Shown: piece by piece, positions 1 through 7,795 of the stretch
Layout: every line of letters begins with the position of its first letter
How positions within the stretch are numbered: the first letter of the stretch is position 1
Assembly (NCBI RefSeq): GCF_042646205.1
Contig: NZ_JBHRTF010000004.1
Span: forward strand, 806,001 to 870,000
Source: Cellvibrio fontiphilus_A
GTDB taxonomy: Bacteria; Pseudomonadota; Gammaproteobacteria; Pseudomonadales; Cellvibrionaceae
Length of the DNA: 64,000 nt
Direction of reading: 5' to 3'
Translations under genes and position numbers: made by a program
The notes under the pieces: model-generated
What the model was told of the DNA's origin: nothing
Seen by the model: only the letters and a program-made list of their open reading frames with translations
The model's database searches: none

Positions 1-1
1 A

Positions 2-241
2 TACATGGAAGCTAATGCGCCCAAACGTGTGCAACTTTTTGGTTTTACCGATGACGAAGGCGACAGCTCTGAAAATCGTGAGTTATCCCTGCGCCGCGCC
101 AAGGTAGTAGAGCAGGAGTTAATTGCGCGCGGTATTTACCCCTTGGTGGCGCGTGGTATGGGTGATGAAGCACCACTGGCCAGCAGTAAATCGGAAGAGG
201 GCCGGCGCATGAACCGGCGGGTAGAGGTTTGGATTTTATAA
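2..241 (+). CDS. OmpA-family protein, C-terminal end (5' truncated by window)
   Basis: This is the last ~79 codons of a gene that begins left of the window, ending in TAA. The visible part is the second half of an OmpA-like peptidoglycan-binding domain: a LFGFTDDEG strand and turn, a helix rich in E/R (NRELSLRRAKVV), a LVARGMGDEAP segment, and the closing NRRVEVWIL strand that ends many OmpA domains. Such domains anchor outer-membrane or periplasmic proteins to peptidoglycan. The rest of the protein, and therefore its specific role, cannot be judged from this fragment. The domain call is confident; the parent protein is unknown. Confidence 0.75.
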   Translation, partial: YMEANAPKRVQLFGFTDDEGDSSENRELSLRRAKVVEQELIARGIYPLVARGMGDEAPLASSKSEEGRRMNRRVEVWIL

Positions 242-244
242 CAG

Positions 245-270
245 GTTTGCTCCCGCGAGCGGGAGCAAAC
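245..270. terminator. perfect 12-bp inverted repeat between convergent genes
   Basis: GTTTGCTCCCGC and GCGGGAGCAAAC form a perfect 12-bp stem with a 2-nt gap. It sits between the stop of the OmpA-like gene and the stop of the convergent chemoreceptor gene. There is no clean T-run on either side, so termination is inferred from position and GC-rich stem only. Confidence 0.55.
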
Positions 271-291
271 ATGCAAGGGTTTTAAAAGTGT

Positions 292-1809
292 TTATGCGGC
301 TTGGATGCGCAATTTAAAAAACTCCATCATCTGTTGTAATTGCACGGCTTGGCCCGTTAAATCTTCTGCCGTGGAATAGAGTTCTTCTGCAGAAGAGGAG
401 TTTTGTTGAGTCGCAATACTGATTTGTGAAATAGCGGTAGTGATTTGGCTTGCGCCCATGGTTTGTTCATCGCTAGCGGCAGAAATTTCTTCAATCAAAT
501 CCGCCGTTTTTTTAATGGCGGGCACTATTTCATCCAATAATGTTCCGGCTTTCTCCGCGAGGCTGACTGAGCCTATGGCCAGTTCACCAATTTCTTTGGC
601 TGCCGCTTGGCTGCGCCCAGCCAGTTTTCGCACTTCACTTGCCACCACCGCAAAACCGCGCCCATGTTCGCCGGCACGCCCGGCCTCTATGGCGGCATTC
701 AAGGCGAGCAAATTGGTTTGATAGGCAATGTCATCAATCACACTAATTTTCTCGGCAATTTTGCGCATAGCTTCTACCGTATTTTTTACCGCAGATCCGC
801 CTTGTTCGGCCTCCTGAGCGCTCTTGCCGGCGATGTTGTTGGTGACTTTGGCGTTATCATTATTTTGTCCGATAGACGCGGTAATTTCTTCCATCGCCGC
901 ACTGGTTTCTTCAATACTGGCCGCCTGTTGGGTGGATGCCTGGCTGAGTGACTGCGCGGTTGCACTCAATTCTTCCGAGGCCGATGACAGTGAATCAGCG
1001 GTTGAGCGCACGTCACCAATAATTTCTGAAAGGCGCACCACCATTTGACGTATGGCAAATAAAATACTGCCTTGATCTTTTGGATTGGTATGCACCTCTA
1101 CTGACAGATCCCCTTGGGCAATGCGATAGATTACGTCCGAGGTGTAATTGGGTTCAGCTCCGAGTTGTAGCAATAAACTGCGGCTGATAATAAAACCAAG
1201 CAGAACACTGATAAGCAGGCTGCAAATAATTAACCCAACATTTAACGCTCTGGCGCGTGCGTAATTGATGTTGGATATATTGTAAACATCCTCTGCTACG
1301 GCGAGCTGTACATCCACTAATTGGGTAAAGCGCTCCGACACTGGCTCGATGCTGGGGTATAGTTGGTTTAGGACAAAATTATCGAGTTGTAGCTGGTCTT
1401 GTGCAGAAAAAATTTTCACTAATTCGGCGGTGGCTTTGTCTGCTGTTTTTAGTAAAGGTTTTAGTTCATCAACCAGTTTTTTTTCTGCATCAACCAATTC
1501 GGTATTCAGGTAGGCATCCCAGCGGGTTTGAATGGTGTGTTGCGCCGCTTCTACCGAGTTAATACCGTCTTGCCAGCTCATGCCTTTGTTGCGAACTTTG
1601 TGGGCTACATCCACGATATTCACGGCATACATATCGGCGATGAGTTTTAAATCTTTTAGTGGGATTACCCTATCCATATAAACGGTGCGCATGGCCTCGT
1701 GTTCGTCATACATACCTTTGACGCCCATGCCGCCAATGACCACCATAAACACTAATAAAACACCCGCAAGAATGGCGAGGCGCAGCGCAACTTTCATATT
1801 GCTCAACAT
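292..1809 (-). CDS. methyl-accepting chemotaxis protein
   Basis: A 505-residue transmembrane chemoreceptor. It has an N-terminal membrane helix (about residues 7-30), a periplasmic helical sensor region of the four-helix-bundle type (about 32-185), a second membrane helix (about 190-212), a HAMP linker (about 213-265) and a long cytoplasmic coiled-coil signalling domain. The signalling tip is clear (IDDIAYQTNLLALNAA, then GEHGRGFAVVASEVRKLA), the part that contacts CheA and CheW. The tip reads EAGRAGE where EAARAGE is usual. A good Shine-Dalgarno (AAGGAG) precedes the ATG at 1809. The ligand cannot be predicted. No che genes are adjacent, although motA-motB lie ~37 kb away. Confidence 0.93.
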   Translation of the reverse strand: MLSNMKVALRLAILAGVLLVFMVVIGGMGVKGMYDEHEAMRTVYMDRVIPLKDLKLIADMYAVNIVDVAHKVRNKGMSWQDGINSVEAAQHTIQTRWDAYLNTELVDAEKKLVDELKPLLKTADKATAELVKIFSAQDQLQLDNFVLNQLYPSIEPVSERFTQLVDVQLAVAEDVYNISNINYARARALNVGLIICSLLISVLLGFIISRSLLLQLGAEPNYTSDVIYRIAQGDLSVEVHTNPKDQGSILFAIRQMVVRLSEIIGDVRSTADSLSSASEELSATAQSLSQASTQQAASIEETSAAMEEITASIGQNNDNAKVTNNIAGKSAQEAEQGGSAVKNTVEAMRKIAEKISVIDDIAYQTNLLALNAAIEAGRAGEHGRGFAVVASEVRKLAGRSQAAAKEIGELAIGSVSLAEKAGTLLDEIVPAIKKTADLIEEISAASDEQTMGASQITTAISQISIATQQNSSSAEELYSTAEDLTGQAVQLQQMMEFFKLRIQAA

Positions 1810-1903
1810 GGGATAACTCCTTATTTGCCGTTTAACGCGCAGCTGATGTCTATGCCCGGTGCGCGGTTGATTTATTAAAATTATGGAAACAAGCGAAATG
1901 AAA

Positions 1904-1928
1904 CTCCCATCAGGTTGAGTGATGGGAG
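1904..1928 (-). terminator. probable intrinsic terminator of the gene ending at 2051
   Basis: CTCCCATCA and TGATGGGAG form a perfect 9-bp stem with a 7-nt loop. Read on the minus strand it is followed by TTTCATTTC, a weak T-rich tail. It lies between the paralogue pair and the chemoreceptor, both on the minus strand, so it probably separates the two transcription units. Confidence 0.5.
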
Positions 1929-2050
1929 CCTGTATAAACCCTAGTAAGCAACAAAAGCTTTGTCAAAAGAGGTGCCACAAGTGCGATGAGTGCCCAGCAG
2001 CGGGTGGTGATTGAGAGATGGGGATTGGTGTTGTTTTAAGATAGGGGGGA

Positions 2051-2443
2051 TTAGTGTTGTTCCAACAGCCAACGTTTGGCTGTTTCCAAATCATTAAACA
2101 AGCGGCCGTATCCTATAGAGCGGCTGGTGAGCACATCGCGAATGAATGCCGTGGTGTCGCGCGTGCGCGGATTTTTATCGACCCATGCCAGACGGTGTTT
2201 AGTGGTAATACCGGCTTTTTTAAATAATGCCGGGTGATCGAAGGCTTCAGGGGTGCTCACTGTGTCTACTAAATATTGTTCACCCAGCACATTGAAGCAT
2301 TGGTATTGTTCACAGGCTTGGGCAATGCTCGTCCATAACGTGAGCGCAGATTCATAATTACCCATGCCGGTGACATCCACATGCAAATAATTTTCTTGCA
2401 GGTGCGGAGTGATGGTGACGTTATTTTCAAACGATTTATTCAT
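2051..2443 (-). CDS. hypothetical protein, SpoIIAA/STAS-like, tandem paralogue 1
   Basis: A 130-residue soluble protein with no signal peptide or membrane helix. I place the start at the ATG at 2443 (MNKSFENN), which has AAGGA about 10 nt upstream, rather than an in-frame start nearly 100 bp further up. It is clearly a paralogue of the next gene (2566-2940): both share GMGNYE, LGEQYL, AFDHPALFKK, NPRT and end in AKRWLLEQ. The layout (beta strand, helix, a strand near the middle, a final helix ending in a Trp-Leu-Leu motif) resembles small SpoIIAA/STAS-like proteins such as DUF3478. That is a fold-level impression only. Function unknown. Confidence 0.7.
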   Translation of the reverse strand: MNKSFENNVTITPHLQENYLHVDVTGMGNYESALTLWTSIAQACEQYQCFNVLGEQYLVDTVSTPEAFDHPALFKKAGITTKHRLAWVDKNPRTRDTTAFIRDVLTSRSIGYGRLFNDLETAKRWLLEQH

Positions 2444-2565
2444 TAACGATTTAATTCCTTTAGTGCGGTGGTGAGTGTAGATCGACGAAGATTCTACCTG
2501 CCGCTTGTATCTCTCGTTGGTGGTTTGGCTAACGTCCAATTAATGCAGCTAATCAGAGGGTCTTG

Positions 2566-2940
2566 CTAGTCTTGCTCCAGCAGCCAGCGTTTGGCTGCTT
2601 CCACATCAGTAAATACTCTGCCATAGCCCATAGAGCGGTTGGCGAGAACATCGCGCACGAATTGTGTGGTCTCCAATGTGCGTGGATTATTGTCCACCCA
2701 GGCAAAAGTGTATTTTCTGTTGATGCCGAGTTTTTTAAACAGTGCGGGGTGATCGAATGCCTCGGCGGTGGATACTGAATCAAAGAGATATTGTTCGCCT
2801 AGCACCTTGAAGCACTGTTGTTTTTCACAGGCGTCAACAACGCTGCGCCACATCAGTAGCGCGTTTTCATAGTTACCCATGCCGCGTACATTGACGTGAA
2901 TGTAGTGCTCGTGGGGGGTGATTTTTAATTCAAGGTCCAT
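2566..2940 (-). CDS. hypothetical protein, SpoIIAA/STAS-like, tandem paralogue 2
   Basis: A 124-residue soluble protein, upstream partner of the similar gene at 2051-2443 on the same strand, with a gap of about 120 bp. By eye the two proteins align end to end with only the N-terminus differing, and more than half of the positions look identical. Conserved blocks are ITPH, GMGNYE, LGEQYL, EAFDHPALFKK, WVDNNPRT, MGYGRVF and AKRWLLEQ. The C-terminal FTDVEAAKRWLL resembles the last helix of SEC14/STAS-like (SpoIIAA-type) proteins. The pair looks like a recent duplication. No catalytic motif is visible and the function is unknown. Confidence 0.7.
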   Translation of the reverse strand: MDLELKITPHEHYIHVNVRGMGNYENALLMWRSVVDACEKQQCFKVLGEQYLFDSVSTAEAFDHPALFKKLGINRKYTFAWVDNNPRTLETTQFVRDVLANRSMGYGRVFTDVEAAKRWLLEQD

Positions 2941-3049
2941 CAGGCGATAGTACTCCCGGTAAAGGTAGAGTCTGCATCTATTACGGTTGATTTGGATAAA
3001 AATATCACAGGGCTATCTGGCTGGATGTTTGCGATTAACAAAAAACTAA

Positions 3050-3075
3050 CAAAAAAGCCGGAACAGGTCCGGCTT
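3050..3075 (-). terminator. intrinsic terminator of purE-purK
   Basis: On the minus strand AAGCCGGA and TCCGGCTT form a stem with a short loop, followed directly by a run of T residues. It begins just after the purK stop codon. Confidence 0.8.
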
Positions 3076-3079
3076 GGTG

Positions 3080-4156
3080 TTAGAGCGATTCTATGGCGTT
3101 AAGGCTCCAGTCGATGGCTTCGCGGTAGTGATGCTCAGGGAGCAAATCGCCGAGTAAAACCAGAGTCTCGCGCACTTCGGTGAGGTTATTGCTCACAATG
3201 TTGATGTGGCCAACCTTGCGTCCGGGGCGCACCTCTTTGCCATACCAGTAGGTGCGTGCACAGGGCAGTTCGCGCCAGGCGGGGTTGTAGTCGGTGCCGA
3301 TCAAATTAATCATTACATTCTGGCCAATCACCTGCGGCGCTGGTGTGGCCATATTAGCCACTGCGCGCAGGTGGTACTCAAATTGGCTGATGCTCGCACC
3401 GGCTTGTGTCCAGTGGCCAGAATTGTGTACGCGCGGTGCCAGTTCATTAATGAGCAACTGGTCGCCAACACGGAAGGTTTCCATCGCCATCACACCCACA
3501 TAATCGAGTGCATTGAGGATTTTACCCAGCATCGCCTCCGCCTGTGTTTGCAGCGGTTGTAAACGCGCCAGTGGTGCAACCGAGGCATAGAGGATGCCGC
3601 TTAAATGCAGGTTCAGGGTCAGCGGATAAAACACGCAATCGCCCGCCGCATTGCGCACGCCTACCAGCGACACCTCTTCGTCGAAGTTGATGGCCTGTTC
3701 AGCGATAGCTTCGCCTTGCCAATCCTCAGGCACTTGGTCTTCATCGGTGCGCAACCAGTGCTGGCCGCGGCCATCGTAACCACCGGTGCGGCGCTTTAGC
3801 AGCACACGCTCGCCCAGTTGGTCGCGCAATTCGTTGGCGGTGATGTCATTTGCCACATTGCGCCAAGGGGCGGTTGCTATGCCGAGTGAGTCGATCAATT
3901 CTTTTTGGGTTTTGCGATCCGCCAAGCGGCCAAATACGTTTTGGTTGATAAAACGCGGGTGCTGGGCCAGAGCATGGGTCACCAGAGTTTCCGGCCACTG
4001 CTCGCGTTCGGCGGTGACCAGGTCATCGGCTTGCAGCGCCGGCGCATGGCTTTCGTTGATATCGACCGGGCAGACATCCAGCGCCAATGGCATACCGGCG
4101 TGTTTGAGCATAGCGCCCAGTTGGCCTGCACCTAAAACCCAAATTCGTTGACTCAT
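3080..4156 (-). CDS. purK: 5-(carboxyamino)imidazole ribonucleotide synthase
   Basis: PurK, 358 residues, an ATP-grasp enzyme. It converts aminoimidazole ribonucleotide, ATP and bicarbonate to N5-carboxyaminoimidazole ribonucleotide in purine synthesis. The N-terminal dinucleotide-fold-like start WVLGAGQLGAM, the central ATP-grasp signature (LKRRTGGYDGRGQ) and the late EFRVGDQLLINELAPRVHNSGHWT-type block (metal and substrate site) are all present. The length matches the family. It lies downstream of purE on the same strand with a 65-bp gap, the usual purEK pairing, so the two steps are probably co-transcribed. A terminator follows its stop. Confidence 0.96.
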   Translation of the reverse strand: MSQRIWVLGAGQLGAMLKHAGMPLALDVCPVDINESHAPALQADDLVTAEREQWPETLVTHALAQHPRFINQNVFGRLADRKTQKELIDSLGIATAPWRNVANDITANELRDQLGERVLLKRRTGGYDGRGQHWLRTDEDQVPEDWQGEAIAEQAINFDEEVSLVGVRNAAGDCVFYPLTLNLHLSGILYASVAPLARLQPLQTQAEAMLGKILNALDYVGVMAMETFRVGDQLLINELAPRVHNSGHWTQAGASISQFEYHLRAVANMATPAPQVIGQNVMINLIGTDYNPAWRELPCARTYWYGKEVRPGRKVGHINIVSNNLTEVRETLVLLGDLLPEHHYREAIDWSLNAIESL

Positions 4157-4221
4157 GCCTAACCTCGGAAACTGCTTACAAAACCGGAAATAATTCTGGG
4201 GGGATTACTGATCTCGCACTC

Positions 4222-4710
4222 TTAATCTCTAGGGTCTGGATTATCCAAAACCGATTGGGTCTGGTCGTGGCGGAACTGCTCGATTTTGATCGCCAGCGCC
4301 GGGTCGGTCACCGCCAGAATCTGACAGGCCAGCAGGCCAGCATTAAACGCACCCGCCACACCAATCGCCAGCGTGCCTACCGCCACACCCTTGGGCATTT
4401 GTACGATGGAATAAAGGCTATCCACACCGCTCAGGGCTTTACTTTGCACGGGTACGCCCAGTACCGGCAAGCGCGTATGCGCCGCCACCATACCCGGCAA
4501 ATGCGCAGCACCACCGGCGCCGGCGATAATCACTGCATAACCTTGCTCTACCGCGCTCTCTGCAAACTCGGTTAGCTTCTGCGGGGTGCGGTGGGCAGAC
4601 ACAACCTCAGTGTGGTACTCAACACCCATCTGCTCCAGTATCTCTACCGCTGCCTGCATGGTGGCCCAATCGCTCTTGGAGCCCATAATCACTGCAACTT
4701 TTCTTGCCAT
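4222..4710 (-). CDS. purE: N5-carboxyaminoimidazole ribonucleotide mutase
   Basis: PurE class I, 162 residues. It moves the carboxylate of the PurK product to give 4-carboxyaminoimidazole ribonucleotide. Visible signatures are VIMGSKSDW near the N-terminus (substrate phosphate binding), SAHRTP (the catalytic His segment), AGAGGAAHLPGM, and the VPVQSKALSGVDSLYSIVQMP block. Length and motifs fit the bacterial octameric enzyme. It is the first gene of the purE-purK pair. The upstream region (about 4711-4800) should hold the promoter, but I could not identify a convincing -35/-10 pair or PurR site. Confidence 0.97.
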   Translation of the reverse strand: MARKVAVIMGSKSDWATMQAAVEILEQMGVEYHTEVVSAHRTPQKLTEFAESAVEQGYAVIIAGAGGAAHLPGMVAAHTRLPVLGVPVQSKALSGVDSLYSIVQMPKGVAVGTLAIGVAGAFNAGLLACQILAVTDPALAIKIEQFRHDQTQSVLDNPDPRD

Positions 4711-5059
4711 AGCACACGCCTGAATCTGAATGAGTAAGCGCTCAAAAAATGAGCCGGAATCGGAAAAAAGGCGCGCATATTAGCATGATGGCGGGGTGAT
4801 GCCGAACTCATTCTTTGGTTGGGTTCTTTTGAACGACGTAAATAATGCTGGTTAGTATTTGATCTGGAAGTCCTGTAGTGATCATATTTTTGTGCCGGGC
4901 TTCTGATCAAATGTCATTCATGTGAGGTGATGTCATATTTGCGGTAAAGATGTAAGAAGGTGGAAGGGTTGTCATACCCGCTGAGATACGCGATCAGCTG
5001 CAATTTAAACAGGGCGGTCAGTTGTTAAAGTTTATCGCTTGCTTTACTTGGTCTGTAAA
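4711..5059. other. gene-free stretch between purE and the toxin-antitoxin pair
   Basis: About 350 bp between divergent genes. I see no supported coding region on either strand and no recognisable RNA gene. It must contain the purE promoter and probably the antitoxin promoter. AT-rich tracts are present, but no element stands out. Confidence 0.5.
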
Positions 5060-5099
5060 CAGGTGCTATTAATAGGTCTATCTATAAAAGAGGCACCTG
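5060..5099 (+). promoter_or_regulatory. inverted repeat overlapping the antitoxin ribosome-binding region
   Basis: CAGGTGC at 5060-5066 and GCACCTG at 5093-5099 are perfect 7-bp inverted arms, and the second arm ends 2 bp before the antitoxin ATG at 5102. The likely Shine-Dalgarno (AAGAGG) lies between the arms and touches the second. It could be an operator for the antitoxin, as antitoxins of this class commonly autoregulate, or an mRNA hairpin that masks the start. Both readings are inference. Confidence 0.45.
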
Positions 5100-5101
5100 C
5101 C

Positions 5102-5371
5102 ATGTCGATCAAATTCTCTGAAGACGTAATCCCCTTGTCGGACCTCAAGGTCAATCCCGGAAAGGTTATCAACCACACTAAAGACACTCATCGCCCTGTA
5201 TTACTCACCAGTCGCGGTCGCGGAGTGGCGGTGATGCAAAGTTTGGAAGATTACGAAAAACAAGCTGAAGACACCGCTTTTGTAAAAGCGGTCGCGCAGG
5301 GTTTGTTGGAGATTCAAGAAGGTAAAACATTACCCTTGGATGAGGTGAAAAAGCGTCTGGGTATTGAATAA
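5102..5371 (+). CDS. type II antitoxin, Phd/YefM family
   Basis: An 89-residue protein starting MSIKFSEDVIPLSDLKVNPG. The N-terminal half fits the Phd/YefM DNA-binding fold: a short strand, then a SDLK helix, then RPVLLTSRGRGVAVMQSLEDYE, the typical strand-turn-strand-helix. The C-terminal ~40 residues are the charged tail that normally wraps and neutralises the toxin. The start at 5102 is preceded by AAGAGG. The stop codon TAA is immediately followed by the ATG of the next gene, a RelE/ParE-type toxin, which fixes the pairing. Autoregulation through the upstream inverted repeat is plausible. Confidence 0.85.
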   Translation: MSIKFSEDVIPLSDLKVNPGKVINHTKDTHRPVLLTSRGRGVAVMQSLEDYEKQAEDTAFVKAVAQGLLEIQEGKTLPLDEVKKRLGIE

Positions 5372-5665
5372 ATGGAAATTACGTTTGCCTTATCGGCACT
5401 CTCCGATTTGGAGCATATAAAGGATTACTACACCGATCAGTTCGTGCCGCATATCGGCCAAAAGCTTGTTACAGATATAGTCACTCACATCCAAATCTTG
5501 TTCGACCACCCCGATATAGGCCGCATCGTTCCCGAGTTTTCCAAAGACTATATTCGCGAACTTATCCACCCACCATTTCGCGTGGTTTATCTCCGTGAGC
5601 AACACGGAATTAAAATAATTCGTGTGTGGCGGAGTGAACGTTTGTTGCAGCGGTATGATGAATAA
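5372..5665 (+). CDS. type II toxin, RelE/ParE superfamily
   Basis: A 97-residue basic protein directly abutting the antitoxin stop (TAA then ATG). The layout is that of the RelE/ParE fold: an N-terminal strand and helix (ALSDLEHIKDYY), a second helix with the pattern ending LFDHPDIGR, then strands with IRELIHPPFRVVYLRE and a final strand IKIIRVWRSERLL. The P-x-x-G-R turn and the R-x-V-Y-strand are typical. Family members act on the ribosome/mRNA (RelE type) or on gyrase (ParE type); this sequence looks closer to ParE, but the target cannot be settled by eye. Confidence 0.85.
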   Translation: MEITFALSALSDLEHIKDYYTDQFVPHIGQKLVTDIVTHIQILFDHPDIGRIVPEFSKDYIRELIHPPFRVVYLREQHGIKIIRVWRSERLLQRYDE

Positions 5666-5716
5666 GTAGGGCGGAGTAGCCTTTATCAGCTTGAGAATAA
5701 TCAAAACGTTAGCGAT

Positions 5717-5760
5717 AAAAAACTAGCCCAAGCAAACAATAGTGCGCTTGGGCTAGTTTT
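5717..5760. terminator. bidirectional terminator between toxin gene and sbtA-like gene
   Basis: AAAACTAGCCCAAGC and GCTTGGGCTAGTTTT form a near-perfect long stem with A-rich and T-rich flanks on both sides. It lies between two convergent genes and can serve both. Confidence 0.85.
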
Positions 5761-5789
5761 ATTTGGGTTCGGTTTTTAATTGCCGATTG

Positions 5790-6725
5790 CTAATTCGCCA
5801 ACCACAACATCACCTGGTGATACACCGGAATCCCCAGCAACACATTCAACGGAAAGGTCACTCCCAGTGCGGCGACTATCGCAAGGCCGATGTCTGCTTC
5901 TTTGATGGCGGCTTGAATGGCAGCGGGGGCGGCGATGTAAGAAGCACTCGCAGTCAGGGCGGCGAGGATTAATACGCTGCCCTGGGGCAGATCCAGCGCG
6001 ATACCCGCTGCTACACCGACCAAGGCCAGTGCGAAGGGGGCGATAAGGGCAAAGCTGATCAGGCGCCAATGCTGGCTAGGGAAGGGGCGCAGGTGTTGGG
6101 AGGCGCACACACCCATCTCCAACAGGAAGAGTGCCAGCAGTGCTTTAAAGGCGCCCAGGAACAGCGGCGCTATGTCTTTGCTGGCCTCGGGGCCGTAGAG
6201 GTAGCCAATAATCACCCCACCGGTCAGCAGTACCACACCGCGACTGGTGAGTGCCTCGTGCCAGATGCCTTTCATACTGCCGCCATTACCTGTGGCTTTT
6301 TTGTAGAGCAGAATCGCTACCACAATCGCCGGCAGCTCCAGTAGTACCAAATAGAGTGTGGTTTGTGGCGCGATGCTGAGGTTGTTGGCCTCGGCAAACG
6401 CCAGCGCCACTGCAAAGGTACCTGCACTGGCCGAGCCATAGTGGGCGGCGATGCTGGCGCTGTTGGCCTCATTCAGCAACACTAGTTTGCGCAGCAGCGG
6501 GTAGAGTGCCAGTGGGATGGCAATGCCCAGTAATATCACCGTAATCACTTCGGGTAGTAAGTGCCAGCTTACCTGGCCATGCAGTGCCAGCCCACCTTTC
6601 AGACCGAGGGTGAGCATCAACAAAATGCTCAGGGTGTCATAGGCGGCTTTGGGGACTTTGAGGTCTGACTTGGCTAAACCTGCCAGAACACCCAGCAAAA
6701 AAAACATAACAACAATATCGGGCAC
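5790..6725 (-). CDS. sodium-dependent bicarbonate transporter family protein (SbtA-like)
   Basis: A 311-residue very hydrophobic membrane protein with about ten membrane helices. It matches my recollection of the SbtA/DUF897 family: start MPDIVVMFFLLGVLAG, a conserved SDLKVP loop, LTLGLKGG, and the EANSASIAAHYGSASAGTF stretch, with a repeated second half ending near AAPAAIQAAIKEAD. SbtA proteins import bicarbonate with sodium in cyanobacteria; in heterotrophs the substrate is less certain. It is transcribed away from a LysR-type regulator whose start is about 120 bp off, a usual sign that the regulator controls it. No PII-like SbtB gene is adjacent. Confidence 0.85.
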   Translation of the reverse strand: MPDIVVMFFLLGVLAGLAKSDLKVPKAAYDTLSILLMLTLGLKGGLALHGQVSWHLLPEVITVILLGIAIPLALYPLLRKLVLLNEANSASIAAHYGSASAGTFAVALAFAEANNLSIAPQTTLYLVLLELPAIVVAILLYKKATGNGGSMKGIWHEALTSRGVVLLTGGVIIGYLYGPEASKDIAPLFLGAFKALLALFLLEMGVCASQHLRPFPSQHWRLISFALIAPFALALVGVAAGIALDLPQGSVLILAALTASASYIAAPAAIQAAIKEADIGLAIVAALGVTFPLNVLLGIPVYHQVMLWLAN

Positions 6726-6847
6726 GATTCGCTCCTCGGGGGATAACAGGATTGGTGCTATTGTCGCTAAATGATTAAATTGATGATAATTAATGTTTTG
6801 TATTTTTTGTATTTACAATCCTCTATGTGCTGCCGGGTTTTATTGCC

Positions 6848-7795
6848 ATGAATATTCGCCACCTCACCTTTCGTTTGCTTCAGGTCTATGTCGCGGTAGT
6901 GCGAACTGGCTCTATTTCGCAAGCGGCGCAACAGTTGCACCTGACCCAGCCGACCGTATCCCTGCAGATAAAACGCCTGAGCGAAGCAGTTGGCGAGTTG
7001 CTACTTGAGCAGCGCGACGGGCGCTACCAGCCGACGTTTGTTGGCACCGAGCTGTACCACGCGGCGCTGGATGCACTGACCCGCTTTGAGGACTTTGATG
7101 GCTTTTTAACGGATGCCGCCCGGGGCAACAAAGGCCACTTCAGCATAGGCGTGGTGACTACGGCGCAATATGTATTGCCGCGTTTGTTAAGCCCCTATGC
7201 GCAGCAGTACCCGGCGGTGGATGTGACATTTAATATTGGCAATCGCGGCAGTGTGTTGCAGCGCTTTCAAAACCAGTTGGATGACTTGTATTTGTTTAGC
7301 CACCCGCCCACGGGTGATCATGTGGTGAGCCGGCGTTTTTTGCGCAACCCTCTGGTATTGATTGCACCCATCCACCACTGGGCCGCGCAGCGTGCCGATG
7401 TGGAATTTGCAGAGCTGGTGGATGAACGTTTTTTAATGCGCGAACCGGGCAGTGCTACGCGTATGGTGTTTGAAAATTATTTGCGCGAAAGCAATTTACA
7501 ACTGCATAACACCATGCAAATTGAAAGCAACGAAGTGATCCGTATGAGCGTAGAAAATGGCTTGGGTTTAGCCGTGCTTTCCGAGCATACGCTGGCGCAA
7601 TCCCAAGCGCGTGTTGCGCCCATTAAACTGCGTGACTTTCCACTGAATAGTCACTGGTATTTAGTCTGGCATGGCGACCGCCGCTTGCCTGTCAGTGCGC
7701 AAAACTTTATTGAATTTATGAGCGCACATTTACCGGAATGGGTGGAGGGAAAATATATCGGTCAGGATTTGGATGCTTTGCTGGGCGGCAATTGA
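6848..7795 (+). CDS. LysR-type transcriptional regulator
   Basis: A 315-residue LTTR. The N-terminal winged helix-turn-helix is clear (LLQVYVAVVRTGSISQAAQQL, then LTQPTVSLQIKRLSE, residues about 7-60), followed by the effector-binding domain (about 90-300). The overall sequence resembles the CbbR/CmpR branch that controls carbon assimilation genes, though that is an impression. I prefer the ATG at 6848 over one seven codons upstream because the protein then starts with the usual MNIRHLTFR. It is divergent from the SbtA-like transporter and probably regulates it. Its 3' end overlaps the convergent decayed gene by about 34 bp. Confidence 0.9.
   Translation: MNIRHLTFRLLQVYVAVVRTGSISQAAQQLHLTQPTVSLQIKRLSEAVGELLLEQRDGRYQPTFVGTELYHAALDALTRFEDFDGFLTDAARGNKGHFSIGVVTTAQYVLPRLLSPYAQQYPAVDVTFNIGNRGSVLQRFQNQLDDLYLFSHPPTGDHVVSRRFLRNPLVLIAPIHHWAAQRADVEFAELVDERFLMREPGSATRMVFENYLRESNLQLHNTMQIESNEVIRMSVENGLGLAVLSEHTLAQSQARVAPIKLRDFPLNSHWYLVWHGDRRLPVSAQNFIEFMSAHLPEWVEGKYIGQDLDALLGGN

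Noticed and set aside
1000..1200. Chemoreceptor tip variant EAGRAGE instead of EAARAGE as a possible defect.
   Set aside because: It is a small Ala-to-Gly change in a conserved helix and I recall similar variants; the rest of the tip is intact.
4711..5059. Possible small RNA or gene in the purE-antitoxin gap.
   Set aside because: No stem plus T-run, no frame with a start signal, and no recognisable RNA structure.
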